Positions 15,830-20,458 of a stretch of 20,458 nt of DNA are shown one piece after another (the stretch's first letter is position 1; each line of letters starts with the position of its first letter). Source of the stretch: an uncultured Bacteroidales bacterium (GTDB lineage Bacteria > Bacteroidota > Bacteroidia > Bacteroidales > UBA932); NCBI GenBank assembly GCA_905234775.1, contig CAJOJC010000045.1, positions 1 through 20,458 on the forward strand, given 5' to 3'. A program made the translations under genes and the position numbers. The notes under the pieces were generated by a model. That model ran no database searches. It was not told the origin of the DNA and saw only the letters and a program-made list of their open reading frames with translations.

Positions 15830-16564
15830 ATGCAGATTAGCCCAGTCGCGTATTTCCACAGTCCGCTTCCTCAGAAGTTCGGACTTCCCCGCCAGTCGGG
15901 GCTGGTTCAGGAACTGGAAGGGCGCATCGTCTTCGAGCCTGCCTTCAGGTCCCCCGACGCGCTACGCGGTTTGGAAGGGTTTGACTACATCTGGGTTATA
16001 TGGGAGTTCTCGCTTAATTCCGGACCCTCCGCCCCTCATTCCGGACTCGATCCGGAATCCCCTCGCGTTCCTTTGACCGTACGCCCTCCCCGCCTCGGGG
16101 GCAACGAGCGCGTGGGCGTGTTCGCGTCCCGCTCCCCTTTCCGGCCGAACGGCTTGGGACTTTCGTCCGTGAGGATAGTGTCCATCGATTTCGAACGCTG
16201 CGAGATTATGGTCAGCGGAGCCGACCTTGCCGACGGCACACCTATATATGATATTAAGCCGTATGTGACGTATTGCGACTCGCATGAGGGGGCGCGAAGC
16301 GGGTTCGCCGACTCGCGGGAGTGGAGGCGGCTGGAGGTTCGGGCGGCCTCGCCCGAGACAGACGCCGCGCTCGAAAGCGCTCTCGGCGAACAGGCTCTTC
16401 GCGCCCTCTTCGAGGTACTCGCCGAAGATCCACGCCCCCAGTACCACGACGATCCCTCGAAGGAATATGGTCTTTCCTTCGGCGGATACAACATTCGTTT
16501 CAGAGTACGGGAGTCAGTCCTTACGATAGAAGGAATCAGCCAAGAAACTCAAGATCCTTCTTAA
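15830..16564 (+). CDS. trmO: tRNA (N6-threonylcarbamoyl-A37)-N6-methyltransferase TrmO (TsaA family)
   Basis: The 244-residue protein has the TsaA/TrmO core: MQISPVAYFHSPLPQKFGLP at the start, FDYIWVIWEF, TVRPPRLGGNERVGVFASRS (83-102), FRPNGLGLSSVRI and DIKPYVTYCDSH. A C-terminal segment (DPRPQYHDDPSKEYGLSFGGYNIRFRV) fits the TrmO C-terminal domain. TrmO uses S-adenosylmethionine to methylate t6A37 in threonine tRNAs. ATG 15830 is one base after the M23 stop; a longer frame starts inside that gene. The linker at residues 62-79 (around PHSGLDPESP) is encoded by a small palindrome and looks inserted relative to relatives I remember. The 3' end overlaps the opposing gene by 29 bases. Confidence 0.9.
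   Translation: MQISPVAYFHSPLPQKFGLPRQSGLVQELEGRIVFEPAFRSPDALRGLEGFDYIWVIWEFSLNSGPSAPHSGLDPESPRVPLTVRPPRLGGNERVGVFASRSPFRPNGLGLSSVRIVSIDFERCEIMVSGADLADGTPIYDIKPYVTYCDSHEGARSGFADSREWRRLEVRAASPETDAALESALGEQALRALFEVLAEDPRPQYHDDPSKEYGLSFGGYNIRFRVRESVLTIEGISQETQDPS
16017..16058. repeat. In-frame ATTCCGGA direct and inverted repeats inside trmO
   Basis: ATTCCGGA occurs at 16017-16024 and again at 16038-16045, 21 bases (seven codons) apart. The inverted copy TCCGGAAT is at 16051-16058, around a CTCGA spacer. The second and third copies form a perfect 8-bp-arm palindrome. The segment encodes a Pro/Ser/Gly-rich linker. Confidence 0.6.
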
Positions 16565-17093
16565 GCATCACCTTCCTGTCCATCATCGAGACTTTCTGGA
16601 AGAGGATGATCATATTGGCCCTGTTGAGGAACACTTTGTCTTCGTGTTTTCCTTTTCTCCACCACTTATAGAAGCCTACGGGATCGGTTTCAAAAGGAAT
16701 TCTCGCGACTATTCCTGAACCGTAGCCGGGATAATCTACGACCAGCTTCAGGCCCATGAAGCGCTTGTAGTATTCAGGGTCTGCGCGGCGAAGTTTACTG
16801 ACCAGAGGATTGAGGACCTCAATTTCGTCTACGTGGAGAGTCTTGTCTTTGATGATTAATTTATGGAGCCTGACAGGATCGACGAATACCCATACCCCGA
16901 CTTTCATGGTTTTCTCGCCCTCTTCTGTCTCGAGAGTCAGCCAGTCCGATGAGCGGTAAACTCTTTCGGGATCCAGCGGCGAGTAAACAGTTTCTTCCGG
17001 GGCAGCCTGTTCCGAACTGAGTCCAAATTCCTGCTCAAGAGATGAAATCTCTTCCGCAGTGGGTTCAGTCATAATTGCTGAAATAGGCTCCAT
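16536..17093 (-). CDS. Hypothetical protein, 185 aa, unrecognised
   Basis: I do not recognise this protein. It starts at ATG 17093 (MEPISAIMTEPT); a second in-frame ATG at 17072 is possible. An upstream GTG/TTG-type extension to 17150 would cross the predicted -7 box and is rejected. Residues 1-60 are acidic and probably disordered (SLEQEFGLSSEQAAPEE). The rest is folded-looking, with DWLTLETEEGEKTMKVGVWV, YYKRFMGLKLVVDYPGYGSG and GFYKWWRKGKHEDKVFLNRA, and a Lys/Met-rich C-terminus. There is no signal peptide or membrane segment. It is transcribed away from the arginase-like gene from a shared promoter region, so joint regulation is possible. Its end overlaps trmO by 29 bases on the other strand. 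Confidence 0.75.
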   Translation of the reverse strand: MEPISAIMTEPTAEEISSLEQEFGLSSEQAAPEETVYSPLDPERVYRSSDWLTLETEEGEKTMKVGVWVFVDPVRLHKLIIKDKTLHVDEIEVLNPLVSKLRRADPEYYKRFMGLKLVVDYPGYGSGIVARIPFETDPVGFYKWWRKGKHEDKVFLNRANMIILFQKVSMMDRKVMLKKDLEFLG

Positions 17094-17109
17094 GGCAATA
17101 CGAATAGGG

Positions 17110-17117
17110 CAAATGTA
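17110..17117 (-). promoter_or_regulatory. -7 box TACATTTG for the 185-aa hypothetical gene
   Basis: The minus strand reads TACATTTG, a full TAnnTTTG match, 16 bases before ATG 17093. It is divergent from the plus-strand box at 17139-17146, with 21 bases between them. Confidence 0.55.
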
Positions 17118-17138
17118 AGAATTTTTCACGAAAAATAG

Positions 17139-17146
17139 TACCTTTG
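17139..17146 (+). promoter_or_regulatory. -7 box TACCTTTG for the arginase-like gene
   Basis: TACCTTTG is a full TAnnTTTG match that ends 6 bases before ATG 17153. It overlaps the TTG at 17144, which rules out the longer frame and implies a near-leaderless mRNA. Confidence 0.6.
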
Positions 17147-17152
17147 ACACCG

Positions 17153-17749
17153 ATGAATTGCATTTTAATCGACATCAGCGGGGTTTTTGAACAGGAAGGC
17201 TTTACCGGACTTAAGTCTTTGGACCTGAAAGGCCTCGAAGGGACAAACTGTTATTGCAGCCCTGAAGCGGCTTCTGTCATAAGAGACGAAATAGCCCGTA
17301 TACCCCTCTCAACCGTCTGCTGGATCGATACCGGAGACTATCATTACCTGTCTTATTTCCGTGGATGTCTGATTAATGAGCCCTTTGAATTGGTCCTTCT
17401 CGACAACCATACAGACGATTTCGACGATTCCGACTGTCTCTCCTGCGGCAACTGGGTCCGCGCCCTCAAGCGCGACTCGAAGATGGCCGGTCAAGCCGGC
17501 CATCTCCCCGTCTTCTTAAGCATCGATCTTGACGTCTTGAGCCCGAACGAATTCAAGACCAACTGGGACCAGGGAAAAATGAGCTTTGATGAATTGTTGG
17601 AGACAGTCCGCTCTATTGCTTCGACAAGGCGTATATCGGCTATAGACATCTGTGGTGGCCTTACGGAATCTAAAGGAGCGACTGTAGAAGATCTGGAACT
17701 GAACCTCTCTCAGCGCATGCGTCTCTTGTCACTTATCAACACTCTTTAG
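17153..17749 (+). CDS. Short arginase/ureohydrolase-fold family protein
   Basis: The 198-residue protein carries arginase-superfamily metal motifs in order: DTGDYHYLS (59-67), a DNHTD block (84-88) like the family DxHxD, and SIDLDVLSP (123-131) like the SxDxD motif, followed by TNWDQG, as in the loop after it. The family hydrolyses guanidino or amidino groups of arginine, agmatine or formiminoglutamate using two Mn ions. The protein is about two-thirds of the usual 300 residues. It lacks the long N-terminal half (the first strands and GGDHS segment) but keeps SMSFDELLE-type helices and the C-terminal CGGLTESKG. The start is ATG 17153. It may be a minimal member with another substrate. Fold assignment is fairly sure, reaction is not. 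Confidence 0.7.
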   Translation: MNCILIDISGVFEQEGFTGLKSLDLKGLEGTNCYCSPEAASVIRDEIARIPLSTVCWIDTGDYHYLSYFRGCLINEPFELVLLDNHTDDFDDSDCLSCGNWVRALKRDSKMAGQAGHLPVFLSIDLDVLSPNEFKTNWDQGKMSFDELLETVRSIASTRRISAIDICGGLTESKGATVEDLELNLSQRMRLLSLINTL

Positions 17750-17756
17750 ACTCTCC

Positions 17757-17802
17757 TTACGCAAAACGAGTGCAATTTTATGCAAATTGCGCATTACTTT
17801 CG
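17757..17802. repeat. Hairpin and TTACGCA site between the arginase-like and GH18 genes
   Basis: GCAATTT (17772-17778) pairs with AAATTGC (17784-17790) around a 5-base loop. TTACGCA is at 17757-17763 and a weak box TACTTTCG at 17795-17802. No T-run follows, so it is not a good terminator. It shares CAATTTTAyGCA (11 of 12 bases) with the site after the tRNA at 19222-19233. Confidence 0.4.
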
Positions 17803-17845
17803 TCAATTAATGACTAACTTCGTAGTTGAACCAATAACCACTTCT

Positions 17846-19060
17846 ATGTTCAAAAGGACACACTTCATTATGGCTGTCGCAGCATCTGCGCTGCTTCTGC
17901 TTTCTACAGGATGTGATGATAATAATCCTACCCCTCCCTCGCCTATCAATAAACAGGCGGTGGATCCGAGCGGAGGAAACGGCGGAGAGACCTTCACTGA
18001 TAATCACAGCACAGACATAGGCCAGAAGCCTGTTATACTTGCGTATTATACAGAATGGAACGACGACAGAAGCCCGGATCTGTCTCTCGTCACACACCTC
18101 AACTACGCCCACGGCCGCTTCAAGAATCCCAAGACCGGAGACGGAGGTATAGTCTTCACCGGAACTAAAAAGTTCCCAGAGAGTAAGATTAAAGAAGTAA
18201 AGGCAAAATATCCCCACGTCAAGATAATGATGATGATCGGCGGTTGGGGTGCCCATGCAGACGGTTTCTCGATGATGGCAAAAGACGAGAAAAAACGCGA
18301 CGAATTCTGCCATTCAGTCAACGAGCATATGAAGACCTACGGTTTCGATGGCCTCGACATCGACTGGGAATATCCTACAGTCAGTGCAGACAATGAAACC
18401 GGACGCGACGACAACGACACCAAGAATTTCAACATTCTCCTGAAGCAGCTCCGCGACACCCTCGGAACCAGCAAGATCATCTCCTTCGCTTCGTCTTCGA
18501 GCGCAAAATACGTCGACTGGCCTACCGCCATCAAGTATCTTGACTATGTCAATATCATGACCTACGATATGGGCGCAGCCCCTAAAGGCCACAACTCCCC
18601 TCTTTACAAGAGCAGCACCTTCGATTCGCGCAGCTGTGAGGAAAGTATCGAGCTCCATAAGAAGGCCGGTATCCCATACGATCGTATGGTGATGGGTATC
18701 CCATTCTACGGAAAGGCCGAGAAGAATCCTGCATCAGGAACAAAGATCTTCGACTACTCCGTCGGTTACAAGGAGATGGACGACATCCTCAATAAGGGCC
18801 AGTACAAAGGAAAGCCCCTCGCCAGGCCCGTCGAGCGCCGCTGGGACAATACTGCCTGCGTACCTTATCTGGTAGACGAGACCGGAAAGAACGTCCTTTC
18901 ATACGACGATACCGAGTCTGTCGCTGCAAAGGCCAATTTCGCCAAGAACAAAGGCCTCCTCGGAGTGATGTTCTGGGAATTCCGCTACGACGACCCCAAT
19001 CTCTCGCTGCATAAAGCTCTCGACAAGGCTCTCTACGGCAAGGAGACAGTCATCAAATAA
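17846..19060 (+). CDS. GH18 chitinase-like lipoprotein
   Basis: The 404-residue protein starts at ATG 17846 with a lipoprotein signal (MFKRTHFIMA, then LLLLSTGC, lipid Cys 23). The longer frame from 17780 adds 22 residues before the signal peptide and is rejected. After a Pro/Gly-rich linker comes a GH18 TIM barrel: VILAYYTEW (63-71), IMMMIGGWG (127-135), and the catalytic motif DGLDIDWEYP (168-177) with Asp168, Asp171, Asp173 and acid Glu175 all present. MTYDMG and the terminal Trp segment VMFWEFRYDDPN complete the barrel. GH18 enzymes cut chitin or the N-glycan chitobiose core by substrate-assisted catalysis. A single-domain, envelope-anchored enzyme like this could be either a chitinase or an endo-beta-N-acetylglucosaminidase. 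No SusCD genes are beside it. Confidence 0.92.
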   Translation: MFKRTHFIMAVAASALLLLSTGCDDNNPTPPSPINKQAVDPSGGNGGETFTDNHSTDIGQKPVILAYYTEWNDDRSPDLSLVTHLNYAHGRFKNPKTGDGGIVFTGTKKFPESKIKEVKAKYPHVKIMMMIGGWGAHADGFSMMAKDEKKRDEFCHSVNEHMKTYGFDGLDIDWEYPTVSADNETGRDDNDTKNFNILLKQLRDTLGTSKIISFASSSSAKYVDWPTAIKYLDYVNIMTYDMGAAPKGHNSPLYKSSTFDSRSCEESIELHKKAGIPYDRMVMGIPFYGKAEKNPASGTKIFDYSVGYKEMDDILNKGQYKGKPLARPVERRWDNTACVPYLVDETGKNVLSYDDTESVAAKANFAKNKGLLGVMFWEFRYDDPNLSLHKALDKALYGKETVIK

Positions 19061-19063
19061 TTT

Positions 19064-19094
19064 TTTGCAGAATCCGAAAATAATACTACCTTTG
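19064..19094 (+). promoter_or_regulatory. Promoter of tRNA-Phe (TTTG, 19 bp, TACCTTTG)
   Basis: TTTG at 19064-19067 and TACCTTTG at 19087-19094 are separated by 19 bases. Both boxes match the Bacteroidota consensus fully. Transcription should start near 19101, about 8 bases before the tRNA. This is the clearest promoter in the window. Confidence 0.8.
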
Positions 19095-19108
19095 CAATCC
19101 CAAACGAT

Positions 19109-19181
19109 GGTGCTGTAGCTCAGATGGTAGAGCAAAGGACTGAAAATCCTTGTGTCGGCAGTTCGATTCTTCCCAGCACCA
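19109..19181 (+). tRNA. tRNA-Phe (anticodon GAA)
   Basis: A complete 73-base cloverleaf can be drawn. The acceptor stem GGTGCTG/CAGCACC pairs in all 7 positions. The D arm is GCTC/GAGC. The anticodon stem is AAGGA/TCCTT around CTGAAAA, with GAA at 19142-19144. The T loop is TTCGATT. The discriminator base is A (19181) and no CCA is encoded. The T stem, GGCAG against CTTCC, has one C-T mismatch at its centre, which is unusual. Confidence 0.93.
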
Positions 19182-19214
19182 CTAAACACGCTGAAAATCA
19201 GCAAGTTAGCAAGA

Positions 19215-19257
19215 TTACGCACAATTTTACGCATAGAAAAAGTAAGGTTGTGCGTAA
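19215..19257. repeat. 10-bp perfect inverted repeat TTACGCACAA/TTGTGCGTAA
   Basis: TTACGCACAA (19215-19224) and TTGTGCGTAA (19248-19257) are exact reverse complements with 23 bases between. A direct copy of TTACGCA is at 19227-19233. It could be an operator, a recombinase core site or a chance feature of the tRNA-proximal region. Confidence 0.55.
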
Positions 19258-19366
19258 TTTCTTTATATGAACTTCCCTATACTGCGGAAGCCCAAACCCA
19301 TAGTTTACCCAGGGTCGATCCACGAAATTTCCGCGAAATTCCCACGCCATACGTCCGCAAATACAC

Positions 19367-19407
19367 AAAAAAATCCTGCCCCTCATACGAAAGGCAGGAA
19401 TTTTTTT
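19367..19407. terminator. Bidirectional hairpin terminator downstream of tRNA-Phe
   Basis: TCCTGCC (19374-19380) pairs with GGCAGGA (19393-19399) around a 12-base loop, with seven A before the stem and seven T after it. This suits an intrinsic terminator in either direction. It would end the tRNA transcript and would block expression of any gene starting upstream of it. Confidence 0.8.
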
Positions 19408-19493
19408 GCACGGATAGCCCGAAGGCCTGGGAGGGAGACAAGCTGGCCGATTGTCTCTGCCAGGCAGCAGCGCGAATCCTCCACGGCCACAAG

Positions 19494-19769
19494 ATGCGCT
19501 TCGACTACAGCGACGGAGATCCAGACCAGGAAAGCAATTTCACCATCCTCCAAAAAACCGCCTGCGCAAGCTGCCTGACGGAATCAGGATATATGGACTG
19601 CCGGGAATCGCTGGAGTTCCTCCTCAGCGACGAAGGCAAAGCTGCCATTGTCCAACTTCACGTTGACGGCATCATCGCCTACGTCAAGAGCCGAGAGCAG
19701 GAAGAATACGACACCTTCCGCAGGGTCTACAAGCGCTGGCTCAAAAAAGAAAAACGCTCACCGAAGTGA
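19494..19769 (+). CDS. Small hypothetical protein, 91 aa (uncertain; possible gene remnant)
   Basis: I do not recognise this protein. The frame is open from within the tRNA to the stop at 19769, but the only ATG is at 19494 (MRFDYSDGDPDQESNF); coding-like sequence continues upstream to about 19408 (DSPKAWEGDKLADCLCQ), where no good start exists and a terminator blocks read-through. This suggests a truncated gene or an unusual start. The protein is acidic to mixed, with CASCLTESGYMDC in the middle and a basic tail KRWLKKEKRSPK. It has no signal peptide or membrane segment. The stop overlaps the terminator of the next gene on the other strand. Confidence 0.4.
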   Translation: MRFDYSDGDPDQESNFTILQKTACASCLTESGYMDCRESLEFLLSDEGKAAIVQLHVDGIIAYVKSREQEEYDTFRRVYKRWLKKEKRSPK

Positions 19770-19772
19770 GCG
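19743..19772 (-). terminator. Intrinsic terminator of the right-edge surface-protein gene
   Basis: On the minus strand CGCTCAC, a TTCG tetraloop and GTGAGCG (19772-19755) form a 7-bp hairpin of the stable C(UUCG)G class, followed by a T-rich run (19754-19743). It lies 47 bases after the stop of the minus-strand gene at 19820. Confidence 0.85.
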
Positions 19773-19819
19773 AATGGGGTGACACTACTTTCGAATCATT
19801 GTTATTTCGGCTCTCTGTC

Positions 19820-20458
19820 TTATTTGTGCGTCAGCGTCCAGCGGGTGGCTGTATTATTAGCATCGTCCGTGAAGTTGCTCTGCACGTCCCAGTTCAGATG
19901 GGTCGTGGCCGTGCCAGCCGTCCACGCGGTCGTGCCGTCGATGGTCACGCTGCCACTGCCTGCGTCCTCCAATCCCTTGCCTATTGGATCTGGCATATTA
20001 TAGGTTCCGGTTGGAGCTTTACAAGCTGTAGCCGTTACGCTGTTGATGCCGTCGGTTATGGTGATGCTTTCGAACTTTCCGGAACCTCCACTTCCGATGC
20101 CTGCTGCAAACATACCACCCCTTGCCGTAATGGAGCCGCCACTGATGATGATGTTACCGCAGGTGCCGTCTTTTCCTGTACCGATGCCAGCACCTTGTTG
20201 GCCTGCCCATGCTGACAAACTGCCGCTGCCTTGAATGGTGAGCGTCGTGCCGCTACCGCCAGCCTGAATACCAGCATAAAAAGGAACCATAGCACTAATG
20301 CTGTTCGTGCCTTCGAGGTTGATGGTGGCGGTGCCAGAGCAGATGATGCCCGCCGAGCTCGTCGCGCTGATGTTCACGTTTTCAATCGTCACGCTGGCAC
20401 CGTCGGCGATGGTGATAGTGTTGGCGGTGGCTGCGGTGCTGCTCATGTAGATGATGTC
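19820..20458 (-). CDS. Gly/Ser/Thr-rich beta-helix-like surface protein, C-terminal part (enters from right edge)
   Basis: The frame is open to the right edge, so only the last about 212 residues are present; no start is given. The sequence is a series of short strand-and-turn repeats such as TITIADGASVTIENVNIS, GTTLTIQGSGSLSAWAG and GNIIISGGSITARGGMFAAG, with Gly-Ser-Gly turns. This resembles the right-handed beta-helix or carbohydrate-binding repeats of large Bacteroidota surface proteins. The end (HLNWDVQSNF, RWTLTHK) has no evident C-terminal sorting signal of the Por type. The gene is followed by its own terminator. Function is not known; adhesion or glycan binding is possible but only inferred from the repeat style. 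Confidence 0.7.
   Translation of the reverse strand, partial: DIIYMSSTAATANTITIADGASVTIENVNISATSSAGIICSGTATINLEGTNSISAMVPFYAGIQAGGSGTTLTIQGSGSLSAWAGQQGAGIGTGKDGTCGNIIISGGSITARGGMFAAGIGSGGSGKFESITITDGINSVTATACKAPTGTYNMPDPIGKGLEDAGSGSVTIDGTTAWTAGTATTHLNWDVQSNFTDDANNTATRWTLTHK

Larger units (their letters stand above)
19182..19493. other. Gene-free region after tRNA-Phe with nested inverted repeats
   Basis: No convincing gene starts here. GCTGA-AAA-TCAGC (19190-19202) is a small hairpin. A 10-bp perfect inverted repeat follows at 19215-19257, then a strong terminator hairpin at 19367-19407. The place right after a tRNA 3' end is a typical integration site for mobile elements in bacteria. No integrase is visible in the window. 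Confidence 0.5.

Noticed and set aside
17144..17152. TTG start at 17144 for the arginase-like protein
   Set aside because: It overlaps the -7 box, so it would be upstream of the predicted transcription start.
19152..19493. Upstream extension of the small ORF into the tRNA
   Set aside because: It starts inside tRNA-Phe and runs through a strong terminator.

Overview
The window looks like a chromosomal segment of a Bacteroidota bacterium, most probably in the order Bacteroidales. Three things support this: a SusC-type outer-membrane receptor next to glycoside hydrolases, lipoprotein signal peptides ending in Cys, and promoter boxes of the Bacteroidota form TAnnTTTG just upstream of start codons, with no clear Shine-Dalgarno sequences. 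I cannot name a genus. No rRNA, CRISPR array, transposase or integrase was seen.

Layout. (1) 1-3734, minus strand: part of a polysaccharide-utilisation locus. It is read as a GH43-like lipoprotein with discoidin and FN3 domains, then a GH144-type (endo-beta-1,2-glucanase-like) lipoprotein, then the N-terminus of a SusC receptor that runs off the left edge. (2) 3780-8675, plus strand: a tight five-gene lipid operon, fakA-like DAK2 kinase, DegV/FakB-like fatty-acid-binding protein, a GNAT-like protein, plsX and acyl carrier protein, with a hairpin terminator behind it. (3) 8816-8944: a 129-bp palindromic element directly before asd (8970-9977, plus). (4) 14545-9958, minus strand: an operon of a nucleoside (uridine) kinase-like protein, a DUF1846 protein and a cstA peptide/pyruvate transporter gene that carries a frameshift. 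(5) 14617-16564, plus: an M23 peptidase-family lipoprotein and trmO. (6) 16536-17749: a divergent pair, an unknown 185-aa protein (minus) and a short arginase-fold protein (plus). (7) 17846-19060, plus: a GH18 chitinase-like lipoprotein. (8) 19109-19181: tRNA-Phe(GAA) with a very clear promoter, followed by a region of inverted repeats, a terminator, and a small uncertain ORF. (9) 19820 to the right edge, minus: the C-terminal part of a Gly/Ser/Thr-rich beta-helix-like surface protein with its own terminator.

How the genes fit together. FakA and FakB would phosphorylate fatty acids to acyl-phosphate. PlsX interconverts acyl-phosphate and acyl-ACP, and the ACP gene lies next to it, so the operon is a plausible entry point for exogenous or recycled fatty acids. 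The GNAT-like protein in its middle has no assigned step and is the best candidate for something new. The left-edge locus would bind and cut a glucan or similar glycan at the cell surface. The minus-strand kinase, DUF1846 and CstA operon suggests nutrient scavenging, but its transporter gene is broken as sequenced.

The most useful regulatory pattern is a repeated one. Perfect TAnnTTTG boxes sit within roughly 6-40 bases of the start codons of most transcription units, three of them as divergent pairs. They fix several start codons and imply very short 5' leaders.
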